Shown here: in pieces, positions 52,270 through 60,678 of the stretch | Position numbering within the stretch: position 1 is the stretch's first letter | How the letters are laid out: each line of letters begins with the position of its first letter | From: Intestinirhabdus alba | Lineage (GTDB): Bacteria > Pseudomonadota > Gammaproteobacteria > Enterobacterales > Enterobacteriaceae | Direction: 5' to 3' | Length of the DNA: 64,000 nucleotides | NCBI RefSeq assembly: GCF_009711095.1 | Contig: NZ_WMJZ01000013.1 | Span: 62,001 to 126,000, forward strand | Notes under the pieces: generated by a model | Database searches by the model: none | What the model saw: only the letters and a program-made list of their open reading frames with translations | What the model was told of the DNA's origin: nothing | Made by a program: the position numbers and the translations under genes

Positions 52270-53094
52270 TTAAGCGTGGCGGCGCAGGCAGCGCTTCAGG
52301 GCCGCCATCGCCCGCCCGGCCGTCTCGCCGGGGGGCCTGCGGTTGAGCGCATCATTAAACACCTCAAGCCCCAGCGGGCCGCGATACCCCTTCTCCGCCA
52401 GGTAATCCAGCAGCGTATCCAGCGGAAAGTTTCCCTCGCCCGGCAGCAGCCTGCGGTGGCGGGCGGTGTCAACCAACTGCTGTCGATCCGGCAGCGTCTG
52501 CAGGTCGGAAAGCTGCACCAGAAAAATTTTCTCCATCGGAATGCCCGCCAGATCGTCTACCGTGCGGCGAAGCACGAAGAGATGAAAGGCGTCCACCACC
52601 AGACCCAGGTTTGGCTCGTTGAGCTGCTGCACCAGCCCCCAGGCCGCCGCCGTATTGTTGATATGGCGGCTCCAGGCCATCGCCTCAAAGGCTATCCGGA
52701 GATCCCGCGCCGCCGCCTCACGCGCCAGCCAGCGCAGATCTTCCGCCTCGCGCCCGGCGACGCAGTGCGGATCGGTGGAGGCCGGGGCCAGCAGGGTATC
52801 CGCGCCCAGCGCCCGGGCCGTGTCCAGCATCTGTAGCGCCTCTGCGCGTTTGCTCGGGCGGATCGCGTCCGGCGCGCCGTCAAAATCCAGCAGCACCTGA
52901 TAGTCGGTCAGCGACAGCGCGTTAGCCTGCAGCAGACGACGCACCCCGGTAACGCCTCCCGGAGCGCGCTCCACGTCCTGCTGCCAGAGCTCCAGCTGGC
53001 TGAACCCGGCTTCGGCCGCCGCGCGCACTTTTTCTTCCGGGGTTCCACCGGGCAGGACGGTATTCAGAAACAGAGCATTTTCGTTAAAGCGCAT
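52270..53094 (-). CDS. TIM-barrel protein resembling 3-dehydroshikimate dehydratase
   Basis: A 274-residue protein of the xylose isomerase-like TIM-barrel (AP_endonuc_2) superfamily. Possible metal ligands are Glu137 (FEAMAWSRHIN), Asp168 and His171 (VVDAFH), Gln194 (VQLSD) and Glu244 (GLEVFND). The run EAMAWSRHINN...AFH...VQLSD...YRGPLGLEVFND is what I recall of QuiC/QsuB-type 3-dehydroshikimate dehydratases, which make protocatechuate. Hydroxypyruvate isomerase or IolE-like activity is the alternative. ATG 53094 is preferred to the ATG before it because AAGGAG is then five bases away. The in-frame extension to 53238 is rejected. It is convergent with the siderophore operon, 8 bases apart. 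Confidence 0.65.
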   Translation of the reverse strand: MRFNENALFLNTVLPGGTPEEKVRAAAEAGFSQLELWQQDVERAPGGVTGVRRLLQANALSLTDYQVLLDFDGAPDAIRPSKRAEALQMLDTARALGADTLLAPASTDPHCVAGREAEDLRWLAREAAARDLRIAFEAMAWSRHINNTAAAWGLVQQLNEPNLGLVVDAFHLFVLRRTVDDLAGIPMEKIFLVQLSDLQTLPDRQQLVDTARHRRLLPGEGNFPLDTLLDYLAEKGYRGPLGLEVFNDALNRRPPGETAGRAMAALKRCLRRHA

Positions 53095-53300
53095 CATTTC
53101 TCCTTCTCTTCTGTCGGCGTTACCCCTTTGCTCCGGCGGCCGGCAGGGGACACAGCCTGACAGTGTAGCTGCGGTATCGCGTCCGGCCCGGCGGCGTCGC
53201 AACATTTTCAGAAAACCGGAAAGGGCTTTTGCTGGCAAGAGGCGGGGATAACCCCATAATAAACGCGCGTTCAGGCTGGTTACTTTTATAAGGAGTTTAT

Positions 53301-53570
53301 ATGAGCCACACTTTTCAGGCAGGTAATGCCACCGTCACGGTCAGCGAAACGGAAGAGGGCTGCGTAAACATTAAGGTTTGTTGCTGTAAGGCTGCGCCTG
53401 CCCCTGTCCCCAATCCTGTGCCGACCCCGACCCCGACTCCCACTTCGACTCCCACTTCAACTCCCACTTCAACTCCCACTCTGACTCCCACTCTGACTCC
53501 CACACCGGCTCCCATTGCCATCCCCACTCCACTCCCCACCGAAACGGGTTCTGCAACCCCGCCTCCATAA
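53301..53570 (+). CDS. small Cys-containing, Pro/Thr-repeat protein
   Basis: An 89-residue protein that I do not recognise. A conserved-looking N-terminal third ([20 protein letters not shown]) is followed by a cysteine cluster CVNIKVCCC and then a disordered tail of Pro-Thr pairs with TPTS and TPTL units. There is no signal peptide. AAGGAG five bases before the ATG is a strong ribosome-binding site, and the tandem repeat stays in frame, which supports a real gene. The tail is encoded by six 12-bp units. The reverse strand is also open over the repeat but has no good start. It stands alone before a hairpin terminator. Confidence 0.6.
   Translation: MSHTFQAGNATVTVSETEEGCVNIKVCCCKAAPAPVPNPVPTPTPTPTSTPTSTPTSTPTLTPTLTPTPAPIAIPTPLPTETGSATPPP
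53435..53506 (+). repeat. 12-bp tandem repeat, six units
   Basis: Six head-to-tail units of (G/A)ACTCCCACTTC or (G/A)ACTCCCACTCT, the last ending CACACC, lie within the Pro/Thr-rich gene. Each unit adds four residues, so changes in copy number would keep the frame. Confidence 0.9.
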
Positions 53571-53600
53571 GGTTCGCGCGGCACTCACCGTGAACCGACG

Positions 53601-53646
53601 CCGCTGGCGATGTGCGTCATTTTCCGCCAGCGGGGCGCTTTCTTCC
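53601..53646 (+). terminator. terminator after the Pro/Thr-repeat gene
   Basis: A 9-bp stem CCGCTGGCG / CGCCAGCGG with a 15-base loop is followed by GGCGCTTTCTTCCC. The U-tract is interrupted. Confidence 0.5.
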
Positions 53647-53715
53647 CGCGATGGCTGGTAAATTTCGCCGTTGGCCCTATAGTGCACAGAGGACAATTGT
53701 TAACGAGACCTATTG

Positions 53716-54825
53716 ATGCGCTTTAACGGACTGACGAAAGGCTTTTTTATCTTTATTCTGGCCCTGGTCACCTGGGCCTTCTTTGACGTGCTGGCACCGT
53801 ACTTTTCGGCGATTCTGTGGGCGACGATCCTGACCGTCATCTTCTATCCGGTGAAAAACCGGCTGCGTACGGCGCTGGGGGAGCGTAACGGCCTGGCCTC
53901 TTTGCTCACCCTTGGCCTTATTTGCCTGATCGTCTTTATCCCCCTGGCGCTGATCCTCTCTTCGCTGGCGGTCGAGATGAACGTGGTCTATGTCAAGCTG
54001 CAGCAGAACAACACCCGCTTTCCGGAGGTGGTGGCGAACCTGTTCGCTCACCTTCCCGACTGGGCGCAGACCTATCTGGTGGATCACCATCTCAACAGCG
54101 CGGCGCAGATCCAGCAGAAGCTCTCCGGCGTCGCCCTGAAAGGGGGGCGCTATCTGGCCGGCAGCGCCTTTCTGATCGGCAAGGGCACCTTTGGCTTTGC
54201 CGTTAACTTCGCGGTGATGCTCTATCTGCTCTTCTTCCTGCTGAAGGATGGCCCGTTCCTGGTGCGGCAGATCCTCGATGCCCTGCCGCTGTCGGAGCTG
54301 GTCAAACAGCACCTGTTCGCCAAGTTTGCGGCGGTTTCCCGCGCCACGGTGAAAGGCACCGTCGTCGTGGCGGTGGTGCAGGGCACCCTCGGCGGCATCG
54401 CCTTTTATATTGCGGGCGTTGACGGCAGCGTCCTGTGGGGGGCGCTGATGGCGTTTCTCTCCCTGGTACCCGCCGTCGGCTCCGCCATTGTCTGGGTGCC
54501 GGCGGCCGTCTATTTCTTCGCCACCGATCAGCTGTGGCAGGGCTGCTTTATCGTCGGGTTCTTTGTGATTGTCGTCGGCCTGGTGGATAACATTCTGCGG
54601 CCGGTACTGGTGGGGAAAGACACCAAAATGCCGGACTATTTGATTTTGATCACCACCCTTGGCGGCATGGAAATTTACGGCATCAACGGCTTTGTTATCG
54701 GTCCGCTGGTGGCGGCGCTGTTTATCGCCAGCTGGAATCTGCTCTCTGGCCGCGATCATGCGGGCAACGCTGAGGAGTTAGACGAAAAATTTATGGCGGA
54801 GGGCAAAGCGCCCCCGGATCTCTGA
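53716..54825 (+). CDS. AI-2E family transporter
   Basis: Inner-membrane protein of the AI-2E transporter superfamily (the YhhT/PerM/TqsA group), 369 residues. Hydrophobic segments lie at about 10-45, 60-90, 150-180, 215-300 and 305-355, with the family pattern of a soluble domain between the third and fourth helix groups. The late motifs LVPAVGSAIVWVPAAVY and LVDNILRPVLVG (the usual DNxLRPxLxG signature) support the family. ATG 53716 is used rather than the TTG before it. Substrate unknown. It stands alone between the repeat gene and the dehydrogenase operon. Confidence 0.85.
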   Translation: MRFNGLTKGFFIFILALVTWAFFDVLAPYFSAILWATILTVIFYPVKNRLRTALGERNGLASLLTLGLICLIVFIPLALILSSLAVEMNVVYVKLQQNNTRFPEVVANLFAHLPDWAQTYLVDHHLNSAAQIQQKLSGVALKGGRYLAGSAFLIGKGTFGFAVNFAVMLYLLFFLLKDGPFLVRQILDALPLSELVKQHLFAKFAAVSRATVKGTVVVAVVQGTLGGIAFYIAGVDGSVLWGALMAFLSLVPAVGSAIVWVPAAVYFFATDQLWQGCFIVGFFVIVVGLVDNILRPVLVGKDTKMPDYLILITTLGGMEIYGINGFVIGPLVAALFIASWNLLSGRDHAGNAEELDEKFMAEGKAPPDL

Positions 54826-55142
54826 CGCCGCGCCGGCGGCGGCGGCCGCCGGCTATAAGCTGATCTAAATCAAACATAATGCCTAATTTGTAAAAGAAAT
54901 TTCGCGCCTGAAAACAGGCCCCGGCACGTTTTATCGTCCGCTAAATCAACGCGCTACGTGTCTTTTCCCTCCGCAATACCATGCTGTTATTCACATTTAT
55001 TCATTCCAATACAACATTTCTCGCCACTTGTTTTAACAGGGAATTGCGCTAATTTTTACTTTAACTGACAAATATAGAAACTATTAGTCAGACAGCCATC
55101 AATTAGTTTTTCTTATCATTAAAGCAATAACAGGAATGTTCT
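54826..55142. other. intergenic region with FNR-like site
   Basis: A GC-rich hairpin (GCCGGCGGC / GCCGCCGGC, 54832-54853) follows the transporter gene. At 54860-54873 CTGAT-CTAA-ATCAA matches the FNR box TTGAT-N4-ATCAA at nine of ten positions. The rest is AT-rich and should carry the promoter of the dehydrogenase operon, but I cannot place it exactly. Confidence 0.5.
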
Positions 55143-55871
55143 ATGAGTAAGAATGGCAATGAGAGCGTCCCCGCGCGCAGGCGCTTCCTGCAGCAAAGCC
55201 TGGCGTTAATTCCACTGGTCACCGTTGGCGGCAGCCTGTCCATAGCGGACGCCGCCGCGTCGGCTCCCGCTTCCGCCGAGGGTGTATCCGCCCACTACGT
55301 GCCGCGTTTTTTTAATAACGAAGAGTGGGCGTTTGTTCTGGCGGTCACCGATCGCTTAATTCCCGCTGATGAATATGGTCCCGGTGCGGTGAGCGAGGGC
55401 GTGCCGATATTTATCGATAAACAGATGGAGCTGCCGTACGGCCACGGCCAGCTGTGGTATATGCAGGGACCGTTTGCCGACGCCGTTCCCGAGCTGGGCT
55501 ATCAGTCTCGCCTGACGCCGCGCGAATGCTGGCGGCGCGGTATTAAGGCGGTAAATCAGTGGTGCCAGCAGCAGCATCAGCACGTCTTCGCCGGGCTGTC
55601 CCACGCCGAACAGGAGGCGATTCTGCGCCAGCTGGAGAGCGGCGAGCTGACCTTTGACGACGTGCCGGGAAAACTCTTCTTCGCCCAGATGCTGGAAAAC
55701 AGCAAAGAGGGCTATCTGGCCGATCCGCTGCACGGCGGTAACCAGACGATGGCCTCCTGGAAACTGATCGGCTTTCCCGGCGCGCGCGCGGACTATCCGC
55801 AGGTAATGGACCATCCCGGCAGGCCTTATCCGCTCGGTCCGGTGAGCGTATCCGGCAAGAGGAGCGTGTGA
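55143..55871 (+). CDS. gluconate 2-dehydrogenase subunit 3-like protein (Tat-exported)
   Basis: The small gamma subunit of a three-subunit membrane-bound sugar or sugar-acid dehydrogenase, 242 residues. The N-terminus ARRRFLQQSLALIPLV is a twin-arginine signal, so the folded subunit goes to the periplasm and can carry the large subunit with it. FNNEEWAFVLAVTDRLIPAD and the segment GNQTMASWKLIGFPGARADY fit the family. It is the first gene of the operon and ends within the start region of the GMC gene. Confidence 0.9.
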   Translation: MSKNGNESVPARRRFLQQSLALIPLVTVGGSLSIADAAASAPASAEGVSAHYVPRFFNNEEWAFVLAVTDRLIPADEYGPGAVSEGVPIFIDKQMELPYGHGQLWYMQGPFADAVPELGYQSRLTPRECWRRGIKAVNQWCQQQHQHVFAGLSHAEQEAILRQLESGELTFDDVPGKLFFAQMLENSKEGYLADPLHGGNQTMASWKLIGFPGARADYPQVMDHPGRPYPLGPVSVSGKRSV

Positions 55872-55873
55872 TC

Positions 55874-57649
55874 ATGGCGATTAAAAAAGATCCCGTTGAC
55901 GTGGTAATCGTCGGTTTTGGCTGGACCGGTTCGCTGATGGCGATGGAGCTGGCGGACAGCGGCCTGAAGATTGTGGCCTTAGAGCGCGGTGAAGCGCGCG
56001 ACACCTGGCCGGACTTTGCCTACCCGCGTATTGCCGATGAGTTGACCTACGGCATTCGCCTGAAGCTGTTTCAGAACGCGGCAAAAGAGACGATCACGAT
56101 ACGTCACGCCCAGGCCGATACCGCTTTGCCCTACCGCCGTTTCGGCTCGTTTTTGCCCGGCGACGGCGTCGGCGGTGCCGGGGTCCACTGGAACGGTATG
56201 CTGTGGCGTCCGCTGGAGGCGGATCTGAAAATGCGCAGCACGGTAATCGAGAAATATGGCGCGGATTTTATCCCCGCCGATATGACGGTGCAGGATTATC
56301 CGTTCACTTACCGGGAGATGGAGCCGTTTTTCGACAAGTTTGAGAAGATCTGCGGCACCGCCGGGCAGGCGGGCAACGTGCAGGGGCAGCTTCTGGAGGG
56401 CGGAAACCCCTTTGAGGCCGAACGGCAGAATCCCTATCCCACTAAAGCCCTGGAGCAGCAGTATTCCGGGAAGCTGTTCAGCCAGGCCAGCAAGGCGCTG
56501 GGCTATCATCCTTTTCCGGTTCCGGCCGCTAACTGCAGCGAACCCTTTACCAACCCTTACGGTGTCCAGCTGGGGGTGTGCAACTACTGCGGCTTTTGCG
56601 AGCGCTTCGGCTGTTTTAACTACTCGAAAGCGTCGCCCCAGTCCTGCGTGCTGCCCGCCCTGAAGCAGTACACTAATTTTGAGCTGCGTACCGAGTCGCA
56701 CGTGCTGCGGGTCAACACCGACTCCACCGGCACAAAAGCGACCGGCGTGACCTATATCGACGCCAACGGCCAGGAGGTGGAGCAGCCGGCGGATCTGGTG
56801 GTGCTGAGCGCCTTCCAGCTGCACAACGTGCGCCTGCTGCTGCTGTCGAAAATCGGCAAGCCCTACGATCCCATCAGCGGAGAGGGGGTGGTGGGGCGCA
56901 ACTACGCCTACCAGATGAACGGCGGTATTTCACTATTTTTCAATGAAGATCATACTTTCAACCCCTTCGCCGCCTCCGGGGCCACCGGCATGTTTATTGA
57001 TGATTTCAACGCGGAAAACTTCGATCACAGCGGGCTGGGCTTTGTCGGCGGGGCGACGATTTCCGCCACCATCACCGGCGGCCGCCCCATCCAGCAGATG
57101 ATTGCGCCGAAAGCGGCACCGAAGTGGGGGACCGGCTGGAAAAAGGCCATTAAAGAGAGCTACCTGCACACCATGAACGTCGGTTCGTCCGGATCGGTGA
57201 TGCCCTATAAGCAGTGCTATCTTGACCTTGACCCCACCTATAAAGATCTGCACGGCCAGCCGCTGCTGCGCATGACCTTCGACTGGCAGCCTAACGAGCT
57301 GAAGATGACCCACTTTATCGGCACCAAAGCCGAGGAGATCGTCAGGCAGATTAATCCGCCGCACTATGAGATGGGCTTTAAGACGATGGAGGCCCATTAC
57401 GACGTGCGGCCTTACCAGTCGACCCATACCACCGGCGGCGCGGTGATGGGCGATAACCCAAAAACCAGCGTGGTCAATAAATATATGCAGAGCTGGGACG
57501 TGCCTAACCTGTTTGTGCTGGGTGCCTGCTGCTTCCCGCAAAACCTGGCCTATAACCCGACGGGGATCGTGGGCGCCACGGCGCTGTTTGCCGCGCACGC
57601 CATCCGCACGCAGTATCTGGCTAATCCTGGCCCGCTGGTCCAGGCCTAA
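55874..57649 (+). CDS. FAD/Fe-S GMC dehydrogenase, large subunit
   Basis: Catalytic subunit of the gluconate/sorbitol/glucose dehydrogenase type, 591 residues from ATG 55874 (GAGGAG nine bases upstream). The FAD motif VVIVGFGWTGS is at the N-terminus. Cysteines 236, 239, 242 and 247 in VCNYCGFCERFGC match the 3Fe-4S site of FAD-glucose and fructose dehydrogenases. The catalytic region STHTTGGAVMGD and the closing NPTGIVGATALFAA are present. It has no signal of its own and should be exported with the Tat subunit. Electrons go to the cytochrome c. The exact sugar substrate cannot be read from the sequence. Confidence 0.9.
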   Translation: MAIKKDPVDVVIVGFGWTGSLMAMELADSGLKIVALERGEARDTWPDFAYPRIADELTYGIRLKLFQNAAKETITIRHAQADTALPYRRFGSFLPGDGVGGAGVHWNGMLWRPLEADLKMRSTVIEKYGADFIPADMTVQDYPFTYREMEPFFDKFEKICGTAGQAGNVQGQLLEGGNPFEAERQNPYPTKALEQQYSGKLFSQASKALGYHPFPVPAANCSEPFTNPYGVQLGVCNYCGFCERFGCFNYSKASPQSCVLPALKQYTNFELRTESHVLRVNTDSTGTKATGVTYIDANGQEVEQPADLVVLSAFQLHNVRLLLLSKIGKPYDPISGEGVVGRNYAYQMNGGISLFFNEDHTFNPFAASGATGMFIDDFNAENFDHSGLGFVGGATISATITGGRPIQQMIAPKAAPKWGTGWKKAIKESYLHTMNVGSSGSVMPYKQCYLDLDPTYKDLHGQPLLRMTFDWQPNELKMTHFIGTKAEEIVRQINPPHYEMGFKTMEAHYDVRPYQSTHTTGGAVMGDNPKTSVVNKYMQSWDVPNLFVLGACCFPQNLAYNPTGIVGATALFAAHAIRTQYLANPGPLVQA

Positions 57650-57662
57650 GGGAGCGATAACG

Positions 57663-58988
57663 ATGATGATTCAATGGAAAACGCTGTTCCCGGTGCTGCC
57701 GCTGGCGCTGCTGGCCGCCTCCGTGCAGGCGGATACGGCCGATAAAGGGCAGCAGCTGGCCGCGGCGGGAGACTGTATCGCCTGTCATACCACCGCGGGG
57801 GGCAAACCCTACGCCGGCGGGCTGAAAATGTCCACCCCGGTGGGGGCCATTTACTCCACCAACATTACGCCGGATAAAGCTACCGGCATCGGCAGCTACA
57901 GCTACGACGACTTTGCCCGGGCGGTGCGCGGCGGGGTGGCGAAGGATGGACACAATCTCTATCCGGCCATGCCGTACCCGTCGTTTGCCAAAATCAGCGA
58001 CGCGGATATGCATATTCTGTATGACTTCTTTATGCATCAGGTGCCGCCGGTAAACCAGGCCAACCGCGACAGCGATATTCCCTGGCCGCTGAATATGCGC
58101 TGGCCGCTCTCCCTGTGGAATCTGGCATTTCACGATGATGAGCCTTTCCGTGAGGAGGCGGGGCAGAGCGCCCAGTGGAACCGGGGGGCCTATCTGGTGC
58201 AGGGGCTGGCACACTGTGGAACCTGCCATACGCCGCGCGGCATCGGCTTCCAGGAGAAGGCGCTCGACCAGCGTGATGAGGCGTTCCTCACCGGCGGCAC
58301 CCTGGAGGGCTGGCACGCCCCGGATCTCACCGGCAATGTTAAAAGCGGGCTGGGCCGCTGGTCACCCCAGGAGATCGCGCAGTTCCTGAAGACCGGGCAA
58401 ACGGACACCACCGCGGCGTTTGGCTCTATGACGGACGTGGTGGCGCACAGCACCCAGCATCTGAGCGATGACGATCTGGCGGCGGTGGCGGTCTACCTGA
58501 AGTCGCTGAAGTCTTCCAATCCGCAGGCGGTGGCACCTTTGGCCGACCCTTCAACCGCACAGGCGCTGGTCAAAGGCGATCTCAGCCAGAGAGGAGCGCG
58601 GGAGTATATGGATAACTGCTCCTCCTGCCACCGGCTTGACGGCAAGGGCTACCGGAAAACCTTCCCGGCGCTGGCGCATAACTCTGCGGTATTGAGTGAC
58701 GATCCCTCATCGCTGATAAGTGTGGTACTGCGCGGCGGCCAGATGGCGGTGACGAAAGAGGCACCGACCGGCCTGACCATGCCAGCCTTCGCCTGGCGGC
58801 TGGATGATAAACAGGTGGCGGATCTGCTGACCTTTGTGCGCTCCAGCTGGGGCAATCGCGCCCCGGAGGTTACGCCGGACGAAGTGAAAAAGCTGCGCGA
58901 ATCCGTATCGACGGTGGAGCGTAAGGACCCGCAGAAAAATAATCAGGACGATCTGCGTAAGAGCCAGCAGGCGGCTTCTGAGCAGTGA
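57663..58988 (+). CDS. tri-haem cytochrome c, dehydrogenase subunit
   Basis: Membrane-associated electron-transfer subunit, 441 residues. A signal peptide (MMIQWKTLFPVLPLALLAASVQA) is followed by three haem c sites: CIACH (38-42), CGTCH (185-189) and CSSCH (319-323). It takes electrons from the FAD/Fe-S subunit and passes them to ubiquinone. The first of two adjacent ATGs is chosen. It starts 13 bases after the GMC stop. The lysine/glutamine-rich hydrophilic tail (after about 410) is longer than I expect for the family. Confidence 0.92.
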   Translation: MMIQWKTLFPVLPLALLAASVQADTADKGQQLAAAGDCIACHTTAGGKPYAGGLKMSTPVGAIYSTNITPDKATGIGSYSYDDFARAVRGGVAKDGHNLYPAMPYPSFAKISDADMHILYDFFMHQVPPVNQANRDSDIPWPLNMRWPLSLWNLAFHDDEPFREEAGQSAQWNRGAYLVQGLAHCGTCHTPRGIGFQEKALDQRDEAFLTGGTLEGWHAPDLTGNVKSGLGRWSPQEIAQFLKTGQTDTTAAFGSMTDVVAHSTQHLSDDDLAAVAVYLKSLKSSNPQAVAPLADPSTAQALVKGDLSQRGAREYMDNCSSCHRLDGKGYRKTFPALAHNSAVLSDDPSSLISVVLRGGQMAVTKEAPTGLTMPAFAWRLDDKQVADLLTFVRSSWGNRAPEVTPDEVKKLRESVSTVERKDPQKNNQDDLRKSQQAASEQ

Positions 58989-58995
58989 GTTTACT

Positions 58996-59034
58996 GCCGC
59001 GCCCCTGAACCGGGCGCGGCATTCAGGGCTTTCT
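58996..59034 (+). terminator. dehydrogenase operon terminator
   Basis: GCCGCGCCC / GGGCGCGGC is a 9-bp stem with a 7-base loop, followed by ATTCAGGGCTTTCT. The U-tract is weak. Confidence 0.55.
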
Positions 59035-59067
59035 GACGCAGTTCAGGCGGATGCTGCCTGCGCGTTT

Positions 59068-59727
59068 TTACTGCGTTTCTTTTTCGATTCGGGACAGCAA
59101 TTTAAACTGACCGTTTTCTATTTTATATTTTTCTTTTAAATAGATCTGCGATACCGGGTGTTTAATCAGACTATCCGGTTCACCATATTCACCGTCTTTG
59201 TATATATATTTGACGTAGTTATCGATATCTATAGTGTAATCAGGATGAATCACAAAATCGGAGAAGCGAACCATATCTTCATACTGAAAGTAACTACTAA
59301 GCAATAAAGCGTCCAGTAAATTACCCGTTGCGTCATAAATGCTTAGCTGAGCGTTCAGTAACGGTGTGTCAGCTTCACCGGTCTTATTGTAAATAATTAA
59401 TTTACAAGCGTTATTTTCACAATTAAACTGCCCCAGCTCATAATAACGAACATTGCTTCCTGTATATTGAGAACCAAAGTTTTCTCCCTGGACGGGGATT
59501 TTTATTTCCTGTTGGTTAAAGTTTTTAGTCTGATTTTTATATTTTTCCGGTAGCGTTAACTCTGACTCGCCGCTATTGATTTTGTTCTTATAATAACTTA
59601 ATAACGCTGTGGAGTTAACCGGTAATGTTAGCTGTTTATCCTTTTTAATTTCGCATCCGGCGCTGGTGAAGATAAGGCTATATAATAGTATTGCTTTTAA
59701 AAAAACAGAGGCTATTGTTTTAAACAT
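59068..59727 (-). CDS. lipoprotein, probable immunity protein
   Basis: A 219-residue protein with a lipoprotein signal (LLYSLIFTSAGC, lipidated cysteine near residue 25, then EIKKDK). I do not recognise a family. Base composition is clearly more AT-rich than the surroundings. It starts 12 bases after the peptidase gene and is probably translated from the same message. A periplasm-facing lipoprotein paired with a putative peptidoglycan hydrolase suggests an immunity protein that protects the producer; this is inference from context. It could instead be an accessory or unrelated lipoprotein. Confidence 0.65.
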   Translation of the reverse strand: MFKTIASVFLKAILLYSLIFTSAGCEIKKDKQLTLPVNSTALLSYYKNKINSGESELTLPEKYKNQTKNFNQQEIKIPVQGENFGSQYTGSNVRYYELGQFNCENNACKLIIYNKTGEADTPLLNAQLSIYDATGNLLDALLLSSYFQYEDMVRFSDFVIHPDYTIDIDNYVKYIYKDGEYGEPDSLIKHPVSQIYLKEKYKIENGQFKLLSRIEKETQ

Positions 59728-59739
59728 GATTTACTCCCT

Positions 59740-60630
59740 TTAATCTGCCATGAGTTCTAATGTTGGGTTGTAGCTCTGAAGATGTATATGATGATGATGG
59801 TTTTTTAGATGGCCAATGTTTTTTAATATTGGTTTTTCTGTTTCGTCAGGGTGTTCTTTTTTCCATTCTGTGTACCATTCATCCCAGGCTTTCCCGGTCG
59901 AAGGACTGGTGGTGCTATCCCAGTATTTCCATGCTTTCACACTACCCCATCCAAACAGGATTAATGCATCAATAAATTTATTCTGCCTTTCAACATCTAA
60001 ACCTTTCCAACCGCAAGGATCGCCTTTTTCATCATTTTTATTAAGATGAACTACACCTCCTGATTTATCTTTTCTTAAATAGCGTAAATCTAAATTTGTA
60101 CCATTCTTGTGACTCTTGCTGGGAGCTGGTGACTCCCCTTTATCATTGCTGCCGCCGTTAAAAGTAAAGTCCGTATAACCAGTGTTTAACATTGCACCTA
60201 ATAAAGAGGCGGTAGCAACGTCATTGGCATAGGGACGAACCGTGTTTATTGTCAGTTTAAATTTTATATCATCCTTTGAATACTCACTTATATTAGCACT
60301 TACATTAATAAGATAAACTTTGTTACCGCCTAATTTATCTTTATAATCGCTATAGGTGTTATCTGTCACAACAATATCATACGTGCCGATTTCATGTTCA
60401 TTATGTGCCGTATCGTGATAGATATATTTTGCTTTGGTCCGTGCATTTTTTAGCGTTTCCTGCGTTTTTTCTGTTCCATTGCCAGTTTCATCTATTAATC
60501 TGTATTTTATTTTACCGTTGTGGTATATATGATATTCAACGGTAGCCTTTACGCGCGTAATTTTCTGTTGTTTTATATAATTATTATCTTTCGTTGTAGA
60601 GCCTACTGTTATTTTGGTAGCATCGTTCAT
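59740..60630 (-). CDS. LAS-type zinc peptidase, probable antibacterial effector
   Basis: A 296-residue protein without a signal peptide. The C-terminal half has the zinc-site pattern of LAS (lysostaphin/D-Ala-D-Ala metallopeptidase, M15/M74) enzymes: SH174KNGTNLD181 and the H281-I-H283 pair within a run of four histidines. This predicts cutting of peptidoglycan peptides. The N-terminal 150 residues (MNDATKITVGSTTKDNNYIK onwards) are beta-rich and I cannot place them; they may be a delivery domain. AT-rich composition marks it as acquired. It lies between a 31-codon ORF and a lipoprotein gene. Type VI secretion cargo is my favoured reading, but no VgrG, PAAR or Hcp gene is in the window. Confidence 0.65.
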   Translation of the reverse strand: MNDATKITVGSTTKDNNYIKQQKITRVKATVEYHIYHNGKIKYRLIDETGNGTEKTQETLKNARTKAKYIYHDTAHNEHEIGTYDIVVTDNTYSDYKDKLGGNKVYLINVSANISEYSKDDIKFKLTINTVRPYANDVATASLLGAMLNTGYTDFTFNGGSNDKGESPAPSKSHKNGTNLDLRYLRKDKSGGVVHLNKNDEKGDPCGWKGLDVERQNKFIDALILFGWGSVKAWKYWDSTTSPSTGKAWDEWYTEWKKEHPDETEKPILKNIGHLKNHHHHIHLQSYNPTLELMAD

Positions 60631-60678
60631 TGGGTATTCCTCTGGAGCGTGATTTCAAATAATCAGGTCGGCTTTGAT

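Noticed and set aside
53095-53238. Extended N-terminus of the TIM-barrel protein
   Set aside because: The added 48 residues are Arg-rich with no family similarity, and AAGGAG lies directly before the internal ATG pair.
53315-53584. Gly/Val-repeat protein on the minus strand over the 12-bp repeat
   Set aside because: Arises from the complement of the Pro/Thr repeat; no good ribosome-binding site, whereas the plus strand has AAGGAG at ideal spacing.
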